From: Prevotella sp. | Lineage (GTDB): Bacteria > Bacteroidota > Bacteroidia > Bacteroidales > Bacteroidaceae | DNA: 44,277 bases | NCBI GenBank assembly: GCA_029054825.1 | Contig: JAIDEM010000042.1 | Coordinates: forward strand, 1-44,277 | Direction of reading: 5' to 3' | In this document: piece by piece, positions 7,258 through 16,064 of the stretch | How positions within the stretch are numbered: the first letter of the stretch is position 1 | How the letters are laid out: every line of letters begins with the position of its first letter | Made by a program: the position numbers and the translations under genes | Notes under the pieces: generated by a model | Database searches by the model: none | The model's input: only the letters and a program-made list of their open reading frames with translations | Told to the model about the DNA's origin: nothing

Positions 7258-9261
7258 ATGAAAGGTATGACACCACCAAGACAGCTGGTACTGCTGCTGG
7301 CAGGACTCATGTACTGCAGCAATGTCTGTGCACAGCAGGATGGCAACATAGTAAGAGAAGACACGCTGTCTGCCGTAAATGTAGAGTCTACATACCGTGG
7401 ACGCGATGTAAGAAGCACAGCACCGGAGTATTCCATCGGCAGCAATGATTTCAGCAAGCTCGGTGTGACGGACATCGGCAGCGCACTGCACAAGTTGCCG
7501 GGAGTGACACTGCGTGACTACGGCGGTGCAGGAGGAATGAAAACTGTAAGCGTGAGGGGCTTCGGAGCACAGCATACGGCTGTCGTCTACGACGGCATAT
7601 CGCTGAGCGACTGCCAGAGCGGAGAGATTGATGTCTCACGGTATTCCATGGACAACGTGGCGGGACTGTCGCTCACGGTGGGAGACAACGAGGACATCTT
7701 CCAGCCTGTAAGGAACGTTGCCTCGGCGGCAACGCTGACAGTAAGGACACAAAGGATGCCGACAGAAGACCTCAGGACACATCTCGCGGCACTGCTGCGC
7801 ATTGGTTCGTGGGGACATGTCAACCCTTTCCTGCGCATAGAGAAGAACATCTCCTCACGGCTGGGCATCAGTGCCGTAGGGGAATACACATATACCGACA
7901 ACGACTATCCGTACACTCTGACAAACGGCATAGAGACGACACACGGGAGAAGGCAGAACAGCAGGATGAAATCAGGACACGGCGAGATAAACATAGCCTA
8001 CCGCCCTGACACACGCAACCAACTGACCATGAAGCTGTACTACTACGACAACAGCAGGCAGCTGCCCGGCACTGTCCACTATCAGGTGAACGACAGCAAG
8101 GAGACTCTGCGCGAACAGAATGTCCTGGCACAGACAGGATGGAGGACGAGGCTCACGGAACGGCTGCGGCTGGCATACGTGGCGAAGTTCAGCTACTCGA
8201 TGAGCGATTACAAGAATCCTGCATATCTTGACAATATCATGGACCACAAGTATCATCAGAGGGAGGCGTACACATCGCTCTGCCTGCTGTACACTCCGAC
8301 AGAGAGATGGGCTTTCGGGTATTCTGCCGACTACTCGTTCAATAATTTCACGGGAAGTGATGTCGAACTGTACCGCAATCCGTTGAGACACACAGTCCTG
8401 CAGAGCGCGACAGGAAGATACAGTCATGGCAGGCTATCGGCTATGGCGAGGCTGATATACTCCCTGTATTACAACGGAGCATCAGCTGGAGCCAGCGCGC
8501 CGGACATCAACCACCTGTCACCGTCCATATCGCTCAGCCTGCAACTCCTGCCGGAAGAGGAGCTTTTCGTGCGGACATCGTACAAGGACATCTTCCGCTC
8601 GCCGTCGTTCAACGAACTGTACTACAAGCACTACGGCAGCACAGACCTGAGACCTGAGAAGACAAGGCAGATTAATCTCGGTGTGACATGGCGGCACAAG
8701 TATGGCAGAGGAAATGAACTTAGCGTCACAGCTGACGGTTATCTCAACAATGTGACGGACAAGATTGTCGCCGTGCCTTACAACATGTTCATATGGACAA
8801 ACATAAATATGGGACACGTGCGCACACTCGGACTTGACCTGACAGCAAGCATCAGTCAGCATATAGGCCGACAGCATACACTCACACTGGCAGGAAACGG
8901 CACGGCACAGTCCGTAAGAAACCGCAGCGACAAGGAGTCGCCGTACTACAACCTGCAGATAGCCTACACACCGGAGTATACAGGAAGCATATCCCTGGCA
9001 TGGGAGAACCCTTGGACGAACGTTTCTGTCAACGGCACTATGGTCACTGAACGCTGGGCGACAAACGAGCATCTGGCGACGACAATGCTCGAAGGATACA
9101 GCGACTGGGGCATCACGGCTTGGCGCGACATACATCTCGGCAACGGGAATCTGCTCCTGCAACTCGATATAAAGAACATCTTCGGGAAGCAATATGAGAT
9201 AGTGCGGCGATACCCTATGCCTAAACGCAATTGGCAATTTTCAGTAAAATATACATTATAA
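7258..9261 (+). CDS. btuB: TonB-dependent vitamin B12 receptor
   Basis: A 667-aa outer-membrane receptor. A signal peptide ends at about VCAQ (residues 23-26). DTLSAVNV at 35-42 fits a TonB box, which contacts TonB for energy. The plug domain follows (about 55-160: LGVTDIGSALHKLPGVTLRDYG, then VSVRGFGAQHTAVVYDGI), then a beta-barrel ending in an aromatic strand (WQFSVKYTL). The length is close to that of E. coli BtuB. Assignment to B12 rests on the cobalamin riboswitch directly upstream and the B12-binding and ABC transport genes downstream. The ATG at 7258 or the one at 7267 could start the protein; both keep the signal peptide. It is the first gene of btuB-btuG-btuF-btuC. Confidence 0.93.
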   Translation: MKGMTPPRQLVLLLAGLMYCSNVCAQQDGNIVREDTLSAVNVESTYRGRDVRSTAPEYSIGSNDFSKLGVTDIGSALHKLPGVTLRDYGGAGGMKTVSVRGFGAQHTAVVYDGISLSDCQSGEIDVSRYSMDNVAGLSLTVGDNEDIFQPVRNVASAATLTVRTQRMPTEDLRTHLAALLRIGSWGHVNPFLRIEKNISSRLGISAVGEYTYTDNDYPYTLTNGIETTHGRRQNSRMKSGHGEINIAYRPDTRNQLTMKLYYYDNSRQLPGTVHYQVNDSKETLREQNVLAQTGWRTRLTERLRLAYVAKFSYSMSDYKNPAYLDNIMDHKYHQREAYTSLCLLYTPTERWAFGYSADYSFNNFTGSDVELYRNPLRHTVLQSATGRYSHGRLSAMARLIYSLYYNGASAGASAPDINHLSPSISLSLQLLPEEELFVRTSYKDIFRSPSFNELYYKHYGSTDLRPEKTRQINLGVTWRHKYGRGNELSVTADGYLNNVTDKIVAVPYNMFIWTNINMGHVRTLGLDLTASISQHIGRQHTLTLAGNGTAQSVRNRSDKESPYYNLQIAYTPEYTGSISLAWENPWTNVSVNGTMVTERWATNEHLATTMLEGYSDWGITAWRDIHLGNGNLLLQLDIKNIFGKQYEIVRRYPMPKRNWQFSVKYTL

Positions 9262-9282
9262 ATTATCAAAAAACAACCAGAA

Positions 9283-10404
9283 ATGAAGAAATTCATCTAT
9301 CTCTTGGCTGCCGTCTTCGCACTGACAGCCTGTAACAACGAATCGGAGTTCACAGGCCCGACAGATCCTGTACTTATCTCCAACGGACTGTTCATTGTCC
9401 AGGAAGGAAATATAAACAAACACATCGACGGCTCCATCGGCTATTACGATTATTTTGCAGACAAAGTGGACAAAGACAAGTTCTTCTCCGCAAACAACAT
9501 ACATCTGACAGGCACCATCAACGATGCCGTAATCTGCGGAAACAATGTCTATATCCTCGGAACGGACGAGAAGACCATCTACGTGGCAGATAAGAACACG
9601 ATGAAGTGGGTGGGGAACATCCAGCTGGAGATAGGCGGACAGACATTCTCACCACGCCACGCAGTAGTGGACGGCGACAACATCTATGTCTCTACATACG
9701 AGCGCAAGGTCATAGCCATAAACGGGACGACCAATTCCATCATGGAGACATACGACTGCGGCAGCTACTCTGAGGGCCTGGCTGTAGCAGACGGTTATCT
9801 CTATGTCGCAAACTCCGATTACGGCAATGGCGATGCCTCCGTCTCAAGAATAAACCTGCAGTCCGGGGTATCGGAAAATATCAAGAACGGCATGATGAAC
9901 AATGTCGTTGATGTGCAGGTATACGGAAACCGCGTGTTCTATCTCGACTCAGGAACATACCTTCAGGAATACCCTTACACACAGGAGAACGCCGGCATCT
10001 ACGAACTGAAATCGGACGGCACATCGTCATTTGTCACATCTGCAACAGAGATGCTCATCAGCGGACAGATGATCCTCGGCATAGACAACCCTTATTCTTA
10101 CCCGGCAAAAACGCCAGAGTATTTTATCTACAACATTGAGACTGGCTCAAGGGACATATTCTGCAGTGGCAAGGAAATAGAGTCTCCAAGCAAGATATCC
10201 ATAGATCCGCTTAACAGCAACGTGCTCATAACATCGCGCCACAACACCTCTGGCTACCCAAGCTACGACACTCCAGGATACTGCGCCATATATCGTATAA
10301 CAAACGCCGGCAATGGAAAATACACAGGAACATATCTCGGAAAGTTTGATTGCGGTGTCGGCCCGTCATACATCATTCCTAATATGAATTATGTACAGTG
10401 GTAA
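9283..10404 (+). CDS. btuG: surface lipoprotein beta-propeller, BtuG-like B12-binding protein
   Basis: A 373-aa lipoprotein with lipobox LTAC and Cys17; NNESE after the cysteine fits surface export in Bacteroidota. The rest is a run of propeller blades with repeated strand pairs such as NNVYILGTDEKTIYVADKNT, DNIYVSTYERKVIAIN and GYLYVANSDYGNG. In Bacteroides, BtuG is a seven-bladed propeller lipoprotein that binds B12 very tightly at the surface and passes it to BtuB. The position right after btuB (21-base gap), under the same riboswitch, supports that role here. The gene overlaps the next one by 14 bases, which suggests translational coupling. Naming is by context and fold rather than by identified ligand residues. 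Confidence 0.82.
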   Translation: MKKFIYLLAAVFALTACNNESEFTGPTDPVLISNGLFIVQEGNINKHIDGSIGYYDYFADKVDKDKFFSANNIHLTGTINDAVICGNNVYILGTDEKTIYVADKNTMKWVGNIQLEIGGQTFSPRHAVVDGDNIYVSTYERKVIAINGTTNSIMETYDCGSYSEGLAVADGYLYVANSDYGNGDASVSRINLQSGVSENIKNGMMNNVVDVQVYGNRVFYLDSGTYLQEYPYTQENAGIYELKSDGTSSFVTSATEMLISGQMILGIDNPYSYPAKTPEYFIYNIETGSRDIFCSGKEIESPSKISIDPLNSNVLITSRHNTSGYPSYDTPGYCAIYRITNAGNGKYTGTYLGKFDCGVGPSYIIPNMNYVQW

Positions 10405-11527
10405 ATTTTATGTTGTTATAATTTCAGCGGTGCTTGCCTTCCTCACTTCCTGTGCGGGTGGCGGCACCACTTCTGCTCTTGAAGGGACAGAGGCCGTCAG
10501 CATGAAATATGCCAGACTGCTCACACTTCATGAGGGTGAGGGTTTTATCTCGGCAGAAATCAAGAATCCATGGGATACTACAAAGATTCTTCACCGATAT
10601 GTACTTGTCCCTAAAGGGCAGGAAAAGGAACTGCCTGAGCATCTTCCCAAAGGAGATGTCATCGGCATTCCTCTCTCTCACAGTGTATTTGGCGGTTCGG
10701 TACATATCGGTCTCATTGACCAGCTTGGCGCATACAGCAGTGTAAGCGGTGTATGCGACCTGAAATTCATGAACATAGAGAAGATACACACCGATGCCAA
10801 GAACGGGAAGATTCATGACTGTGGCTCAAGCCTCAGCCCTGACATAGAGACGATTATTGATGTCGCGCCCGATGCTATCCTGCTTTCACCGTTTGAGAAC
10901 AGCGGCTCTTACGGCAAACTCGGCAAGCTCGGCATTCCGCTGATAGAGTGTGCCGAATATATGGAGACAAGCCCTCTCGGCTGTGCAGAATGGATGAGAT
11001 TCTACGGACTGCTCTTCGGAAAGCAAAGGGAGGCCGACAGTCTCTTTGCCTCAATAGAGAAAGAATATAATCAGCTGAAGACTTTGGTGAAAGGAAAGAG
11101 ACGACCTACCGTTGTCACTGAAAAGAAATACGGGGCGGCATGGTATGTCGCAGGAGCAGGCAGCACCGTGGGACAGATGCTTGCCGATGCCGGTGCCGAT
11201 TATATATTCGAGGACGAGAAGTCATCTGGTGCATTGCCATACGACCCGGAGACTGTCTTCGACAGGGCGCAGCAGGCACAGATATGGCTCATTAAATACA
11301 ATCAGGAGAAGCCTCTCACCTACTCCCAGCTTTCCAGAGAATGGACCAACTACACAAGGATGGAGGCATTCAGGAACAGGAATATCTACGGCTGTGACCT
11401 CGGAAAGACAATGTATTACGAGGAAACGCCTTTCCATCCTAACCTCCTGCTGAAAGACTACATAAAGATTTTCCACCCCGAAATCCTAAAGGACTACAAG
11501 TTGAGATACTACAAATGCTTAGAATAG
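10391..11527 (+). CDS. btuF: B12 ABC transporter substrate-binding lipoprotein
   Basis: A 378-aa lipoprotein (lipobox LTSC, Cys21). No acidic stretch follows the cysteine (AGGGTT), so it probably faces the periplasm. It has the two-lobe layout of the iron-siderophore/B12 binding family: GDVIGIPLSHSVFGGSVHIG near 89-108, then SPDIETIIDVAPDAILLSP near 150-168 before the linker helix, and the C-terminal lobe with AWYVAGAGSTVGQMLADAGADYIF near 250-273. It would hand B12 to the permease. The start overlaps the end of btuG and its end overlaps btuC by 13 bases, so the genes form one tight operon. Confidence 0.88.
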   Translation: MYSGKFYVVIISAVLAFLTSCAGGGTTSALEGTEAVSMKYARLLTLHEGEGFISAEIKNPWDTTKILHRYVLVPKGQEKELPEHLPKGDVIGIPLSHSVFGGSVHIGLIDQLGAYSSVSGVCDLKFMNIEKIHTDAKNGKIHDCGSSLSPDIETIIDVAPDAILLSPFENSGSYGKLGKLGIPLIECAEYMETSPLGCAEWMRFYGLLFGKQREADSLFASIEKEYNQLKTLVKGKRRPTVVTEKKYGAAWYVAGAGSTVGQMLADAGADYIFEDEKSSGALPYDPETVFDRAQQAQIWLIKYNQEKPLTYSQLSREWTNYTRMEAFRNRNIYGCDLGKTMYYEETPFHPNLLLKDYIKIFHPEILKDYKLRYYKCLE

Positions 11528-12486
11528 CTTTCTGCATCATATCGCTCGCGGTTTTGTCCATGGCAAGCATCCTTATCGGGTCTGTGGACATTCCTGCCGG
11601 GCAGGTGTTCCATGTGCTTGCCGGCGGCAAGGCTGACAAAGAGAGCTGGACATATATAATACTGGAGTCAAGGATACCGCAGACAGCCACAGCGCTGCTC
11701 TGCGGCGCTTCTCTTGCCACATCCGGATTACTCCTGCAGACAAGTTTCAGGAATCCTCTTGCTGGTCCTTCCATACTCGGTATATCCAGCGGAGCATCAT
11801 TGGGAGTCGCCATCGTCACACTCCTCAGCGGAGGCATCCTCTCTGCTGTCGCCGCGGCCTTCGGAGGAGCAATGGCTATCATAGCGTTGCTGCTGATAAT
11901 ATCTACCATAGTGAGAAACAACATGATACTCCTCATAGTGGGTATCATGATAAGTTATCTCACATCGTCTGTCGTGTCACTGTGCAATTTCTTCACAAAC
12001 GCCGACAATCTGCAGACATTCGTGTTTTGGGGCATGGGCAGTTTCAGCGACGTGGGACTGCAACAGTTACCGGTATTCTCGCTGTGCTGCATTCTCGGCC
12101 TTGCGGTTTCTGTAACGATGGTGAAACAGCTAAACGCCATTCTCCTCGGCGAGAAATATGCCGCAAGCCTCGGTGTAAACATCCGTAGGACACGATGGCT
12201 GACACTACTCTCCACTGGACTTCTTACCGCAGCAAGTACCGCCTTCTGCGGGCCGATAGCGTTCATCGGCCTTGCTGTGCCGCACATTGCCAGATTTCTC
12301 ATGGGAACATCCAATCACAAGTATCTCCTGCCTGCAACAATACTCTGCGGCGCGATGATAGCCGTAGCCTGCAACATCATCTGTGTACTTCCTGGAAGCC
12401 TTATTGTTCCAGTGAACGCCATAACTCCTATTTTCGGTGCACCGGTAATTATCTATACATTATTTATAAAAAAAGCAAAAAGGTAA
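11515..12486 (+). CDS. btuC: B12 ABC transporter permease, FecCD/BtuC family
   Basis: A 323-aa inner-membrane permease with about ten hydrophobic segments. Family landmarks are RIPQTATALLCGASLATSGLLLQ (about 54-76), RNPLAGPSILGISSGASLG (about 80-98) and, near the C-terminus, GPIAFIGLAVPHIARFLMG (about 246-264), the loop that contacts the ATPase. It is the last gene of the B12 operon. Unusually, no ATPase gene follows: glycyl-tRNA synthetase starts 60 bases later. The BtuD partner must be encoded elsewhere. Confidence 0.9.
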   Translation: MLRIAFCIISLAVLSMASILIGSVDIPAGQVFHVLAGGKADKESWTYIILESRIPQTATALLCGASLATSGLLLQTSFRNPLAGPSILGISSGASLGVAIVTLLSGGILSAVAAAFGGAMAIIALLLIISTIVRNNMILLIVGIMISYLTSSVVSLCNFFTNADNLQTFVFWGMGSFSDVGLQQLPVFSLCCILGLAVSVTMVKQLNAILLGEKYAASLGVNIRRTRWLTLLSTGLLTAASTAFCGPIAFIGLAVPHIARFLMGTSNHKYLLPATILCGAMIAVACNIICVLPGSLIVPVNAITPIFGAPVIIYTLFIKKAKR

Positions 12487-12515
12487 CGCTATTAGAGAAA
12501 AAAGCATTACCTTTG
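12479..12515 (+). promoter_or_regulatory. inverted repeat and -7 box between btuC and glyS
   Basis: AAAGGTAA at 12479-12486, which contains the btuC stop codon, is perfectly inverted at 12507-12514 (TTACCTTT). The right arm merges into TACCTTTG at 12508-12515, a good -7 box for glyS, 31 bases before its start. I see no clear TTG at -33. The hairpin could end the B12 transcript, and the same bases could serve as promoter. Confidence 0.55.
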
Positions 12516-12546
12516 CAACAAATTGTAAATTCACTAAAACAGAAAT

Positions 12547-14097
12547 ATGGCACAGGAAGATGTTTTCAAGAAAATAGTAAGCCACTGCAAAGAATATGGC
12601 TTCGTATTCCCATCATCAGAGATTTATGACGGACTTGGCGCTGTTTATGATTACGGTCAGAACGGTGTCGAACTGAAAAACAATATCAAGCAGTACTGGT
12701 GGCAGTACATGGTGCTCGTACACGAGAATATCGTGGGTATCGATTCTGCTATATTCATGCACCCTACAATATGGAAGGCATCAGGCCACGTCGATGCTTT
12801 CAACGACCCTCTCATAGACAACCGTGACTCGAAGAAGCGCTATCGTGCCGATGTCCTCATCGAAGACCAGATAGCCAAGTACGAGGAGAAGGTGGAGAAG
12901 GAAGTGGAGAAAGCACGCAAGCGTTTCAAGGAGAATTTCGACGAGGAACAGTATCGTGCCACATCGCCGAAAGTAGCTGAGCTCCTCGCCAAGCGCGACG
13001 CCCTCCACAACCGTTATCAGGACGTCATGAACGCCGAGAGCGGCATAGACCTTGACGGACTGAAGCAGATAATCCTCGACGAGGAAATCGTATGTCCTAT
13101 CTCCGGCACACGCAACTGGACAGACGTACGCCAGTTCAACCTCATGTTCAAGACCGAGATGGGTGCTGCCGCAGAAGGCGCATCGACTATATATCTCCGC
13201 CCGGAGACAGCACAGGGTATCTTCGTCAACTACCTCAACGTGCAGAAGACAGGACGCATGAAACTGCCGTTCGGCATCGCACAGATAGGCAAGGCCTTCC
13301 GTAACGAGATTGTTGCACGCCAGTTTGTCTTCCGTATGCGCGAGTTCGAGCAGATGGAGATGCAGTTCTTCGTGAAGCCAGGCACAGAACTCGAATGGTT
13401 CAAGGAGTGGAAAGAGCGCCGCATGGCATGGCATCAGGCTCTCGGCTTCGGAGCAGATAACTACCGCTTCCACGACCATGACAAGCTCGCACATTATGCC
13501 AACGCCGCTACAGACGTGGAGTTCCACATGCCATTCGGCTTCAAGGAAGTAGAAGGCATCCACTCACGCACAAACTTCGACCTCTCCCAGCATGCAAAAT
13601 ATTCTGGTAAGAAGATAGAATACTTCGACCCAGAGACAGGAGAGAGCTACACACCGTATGTCATAGAGACATCCATCGGCGTGGACCGCATGTTCCTTTC
13701 TGTCATGTGCCACTCTTATGAGGAGGAGAAACTCGAAAGCGGCGAGACACGTACCGTGCTTCATCTTCCTGCTGCCCTTGCACCTGTGAAGCTCGCAGTC
13801 TTCCCTCTTACAAAGAAAGACGGACTGCCAGAGAAGGCTCGCGAGATAATAAACGAGCTCAAATTCCACTTCAACTGCCAATACGAGGAGAAGGATCAGA
13901 TAGGCAAGCGCTACCGCCGTCAGGATGCAATCGGCACACCATACTGCGTGACCGTTGACCATCAGACTCTTGAGGACAACACCGTGACACTCCGTCACCG
14001 TGACTCAATGAAGCAGGAGCGCGTGAACATCGCAGACCTCCGCAACATCATTGAGGACAAGGTAAGCATCTCAAGCCTCCTCAAGAACCTGAAGTAA
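12547..14097 (+). CDS. glyS: glycine--tRNA ligase (single-chain type)
   Basis: A 516-aa class II aminoacyl-tRNA synthetase that charges tRNA-Gly. The start matches the alpha2-type enzyme (VSHCKEYGFVFPSSEIYDGL at 11-30). GIFVNYLNVQ near 224-233 precedes motif 2 (KAFRNEIVARQFVFRMREFEQ, about 249-269). Motif 3 contains SIGVDRMFLSV near 377-387. The anticodon-binding domain fills the last 110 residues (LAPVKLAVFPLTKK onward). The protein is longer than bacterial alpha2 enzymes by a coiled, charged insert at about 100-160 (AKYEEKVEKEVEKARKRF). A -7 promoter box lies at 12508-12515, so it is probably transcribed apart from the B12 operon. Confidence 0.97.
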   Translation: MAQEDVFKKIVSHCKEYGFVFPSSEIYDGLGAVYDYGQNGVELKNNIKQYWWQYMVLVHENIVGIDSAIFMHPTIWKASGHVDAFNDPLIDNRDSKKRYRADVLIEDQIAKYEEKVEKEVEKARKRFKENFDEEQYRATSPKVAELLAKRDALHNRYQDVMNAESGIDLDGLKQIILDEEIVCPISGTRNWTDVRQFNLMFKTEMGAAAEGASTIYLRPETAQGIFVNYLNVQKTGRMKLPFGIAQIGKAFRNEIVARQFVFRMREFEQMEMQFFVKPGTELEWFKEWKERRMAWHQALGFGADNYRFHDHDKLAHYANAATDVEFHMPFGFKEVEGIHSRTNFDLSQHAKYSGKKIEYFDPETGESYTPYVIETSIGVDRMFLSVMCHSYEEEKLESGETRTVLHLPAALAPVKLAVFPLTKKDGLPEKAREIINELKFHFNCQYEEKDQIGKRYRRQDAIGTPYCVTVDHQTLEDNTVTLRHRDSMKQERVNIADLRNIIEDKVSISSLLKNLK

Positions 14098-14149
14098 ACC
14101 CCGTTTTATGTGGTTCTGCCAGTACGGATGTCACATATACATGACACAT

Positions 14150-14205
14150 CCAACCGCATAACCGCATAAACCGTACAACCGTATAACCGTACATCGAGCA
14201 ACCGC
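14150..14205 (+). repeat. ACCGCATA/ACCGTACA low-complexity repeat
   Basis: A run of 8- to 9-base units (AACCGCAT, AACCGCATA, AACCGTAC, AACCGTAT, AACCGTAC) between glyS and the FKBP gene. The same units form the right arm of the composite repeat at 21800-21941 and also occur at 5575-5595, 30025-30065 and, inverted, at 34718-34790. Confidence 0.75.
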
Positions 14206-14208
14206 TTA

Positions 14209-14832
14209 ATGAAGAAAATAATATATTTTATGGCATTCCTCGCTGTCTCGCTGCTGTCATCATGCAGCGAGACAGACGATGAGAATACAGAGTTCGCTGA
14301 CTGGCAAAACCGCAACGAGACATATTTCTCCGCCAAATACGCCGAAATTAAGGCAAAGAAAGAAGCCGGAACACATGCTGTCGATATCATACGCTGCTAC
14401 TCGAAAAATCCCGCAACGACCGTCCCTACAGACTTCATTGCAGTGGAAATGCTCGATAACTACATCAACGGGCCTGAAACAGGATGCCCTATTCTGACAG
14501 ACTCTGTGAGAATCCACTACCGCGGATACCTCATACCGTCAGACTCCTATCAGACAACGATGACCGACGGTACAGTCCTCGGCTACCAGTTCGACTCCTC
14601 ATGGACAGGCGACTATGACCTCTCGCTAATGAATCCGTATGTCGGAAAGACTGGTTCATTCATAGACGGCTTCACCACAGCCCTGCTCAATATGCACGAC
14701 GGTGACCGCTGGAGGGTATACATCCCTCACCAACTCGGCTACGGCGGAAGCGTCTCGGGCAGCATCCCAGCCTTCAGCACACTTGTGTTTGACCTTACAC
14801 TTGTCAAGCACTGGCCGCCGAAACTCAAATGA
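14209..14832 (+). CDS. FKBP-type peptidyl-prolyl cis-trans isomerase, lipoprotein
   Basis: A 207-aa lipoprotein (lipobox LSSC, Cys19) followed by an acidic stretch (SETDDENTEF), so probably surface or outer-membrane located. Residues about 95-202 form an FKBP domain: VRIHYRGYLIPSD, YQFDSSWTGDYDL, VGKTGSFIDGFTTALLNMHDGDRWRVYIPHQLGYGG and FSTLVFDLTLVKHW. These contain the usual strand and pocket residues (the FDSS, the IDGF loop, the hydrophobic VYIP strand). FKBPs speed proline isomerisation during folding. A long insert occurs in the flap. A strong terminator follows at 14853-14895. Confidence 0.9.
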   Translation: MKKIIYFMAFLAVSLLSSCSETDDENTEFADWQNRNETYFSAKYAEIKAKKEAGTHAVDIIRCYSKNPATTVPTDFIAVEMLDNYINGPETGCPILTDSVRIHYRGYLIPSDSYQTTMTDGTVLGYQFDSSWTGDYDLSLMNPYVGKTGSFIDGFTTALLNMHDGDRWRVYIPHQLGYGGSVSGSIPAFSTLVFDLTLVKHWPPKLK

Positions 14833-14852
14833 ATAGACAAATATAATTTAGC

Positions 14853-14895
14853 AAGAGAAACGGCATTGTGGAAATTCCACAATGCCGTTTCTCTT
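14853..14895 (+). terminator. strong hairpin terminator after the FKBP gene
   Basis: Arms 14853-14871 (AAGAGAAACGGCATTGTGG) and 14877-14895 are perfectly complementary over 19 bp with a 5-base loop. The 3' arm ends in TTTCTCTT and is followed by ATATAA. It begins 20 bases after the stop codon. Confidence 0.9.
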
Positions 14896-15305
14896 ATATA
14901 AAGCACATCAGTCCCAATCCATCACCCAAGTAAACCTCAATATAGAAGTGCAGCCTATTGAATGTTCAGCTAAAACCAACAGAAGACCAAGAGAAAAAAA
15001 CTAACTTTTCAACACCTAATGAGGTCTTTTCCAAATATTATATGTAACTTTGTACAAAAGTTGCACTTGCAGGCTGACTCTATATCAGTGACAATCTTTT
15101 CGGTATTGGTGGTGCTTTCAGATATATTCTATAATTGATTCATTGACAACGGAACAATTATAAAAGGATATATTGAAGACTTTTCTGACGGTACAGTCCA
15201 CCCGTCATTATATAATACCCGCTCATACAGACACACTCGAAGAACTGCTGTAATAATCGTATCGATAAATAATGCTTAATGATATAATAACCGTAAACTC
15301 ATTCT
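14896..15305. other. 410-base gap before yaaA
   Basis: The gap holds the dispersed repeat at 14970-15064 with its -7 box. The rest (15065-15305) has no protein-like frame I can recognise and no hairpin of note. Confidence 0.5.
14970..15064 (+). repeat. 95-bp dispersed repeat with promoter box, copy 1
   Basis: About 85% identical to 39913-40008; the last 45 bases are nearly the same in both (AATGAGGTCTTTTCCAAATA followed by TTATATGTAACTTTGTACAA). TAACTTTG at 15045-15052 is a good -7 box. Transcription from it would run toward yaaA, about 250 bases downstream. Confidence 0.75.
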
Positions 15306-16061
15306 ATGCAGATACTCCTCGCTAACGCAAAAATAATGTATGACAGGGCTGAGAAAGCGGCTTTATCCACTCCGCTCTTTCAGTCTGTAGCCAACGAACT
15401 GGCTGCCGAGATGACAATGATGGATATTGATGAGCTCGCCCGCCAGTTGGATTGCAGCAAGAAGCTGGCCGCAGAGAATTGGAAACGCTATCAGAACTTC
15501 CATTGCGCAAGCTCCATGCCCGCCATCCTTGCCTACAACGGTCAGGCCTATAAACATTTGAAAGCGAACACACTCACGGACGAAGCCTTGTCGTTCGGCC
15601 AGAAGCATCTGTGGATTACCTGCTTTCTGTATGGATTGCTCAGACCGATGGATGCGATAGTGCCTTACCGTATGGAGCATTGCGTCTGTTTGCAGATAAC
15701 AAACGACAAGCCCGTCCACCAGTATTGGAAAGACAAACTGACCGATGTGCTGATTGACAGCGTGAAGGCAGACGATGGTATCTTAGTACATCTGTCCACT
15801 GAGGAATATGAGCATCTTTTTGACTGGAAACGGGTGATAGAGGAGGTCAAGGTCATCCACCCCTTGTTCTATGTCCGCCAGCCTGACGGAACGCTTAAAA
15901 TGCAGGCGGTATGGGCGAAGTCTTGTCGTGGAGCCATGGCAAGACATATTCTTGAAAACAGGATTTCCTCGCCAGAGCAACTAAAGGATTTTTCATACGA
16001 AGGATTTGAATATTCACCCAAACACGGAGAAGAACTGTTTCCACATTTTATCAGGGAATAA
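15306..16061 (+). CDS. yaaA: peroxide stress protein YaaA (DUF328)
   Basis: A 251-aa cytoplasmic protein of the YaaA/DUF328 family. Family segments are MQILLANAKIM at the start, RYQNFHCASSMPAILAYNGQAY (about 61-82), LWITCFLYGLLRPMDAIVPYRMEHC (about 102-126) and the end FEYSPKHGEELFPHFIRE. The N-terminus has changed relative to the usual MLILLSPAKTMD start. In E. coli, YaaA lowers free intracellular iron during hydrogen peroxide stress and binds DNA. Only three bases separate it from the next gene, so the two form an operon. Confidence 0.92.
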   Translation: MQILLANAKIMYDRAEKAALSTPLFQSVANELAAEMTMMDIDELARQLDCSKKLAAENWKRYQNFHCASSMPAILAYNGQAYKHLKANTLTDEALSFGQKHLWITCFLYGLLRPMDAIVPYRMEHCVCLQITNDKPVHQYWKDKLTDVLIDSVKADDGILVHLSTEEYEHLFDWKRVIEEVKVIHPLFYVRQPDGTLKMQAVWAKSCRGAMARHILENRISSPEQLKDFSYEGFEYSPKHGEELFPHFIRE

Positions 16062-16064
16062 ACA

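Noticed and set aside
12781..13563. Long minus-strand open frame opposite glyS
   Set aside because: A shadow of a strongly biased coding sequence; no domain character.
15110..15290. Possible decayed gene before yaaA (open stretch with KGYIEDFSDGTVHPS)
   Set aside because: The frame is short, broken by stops on its 5' side and not recognisable.
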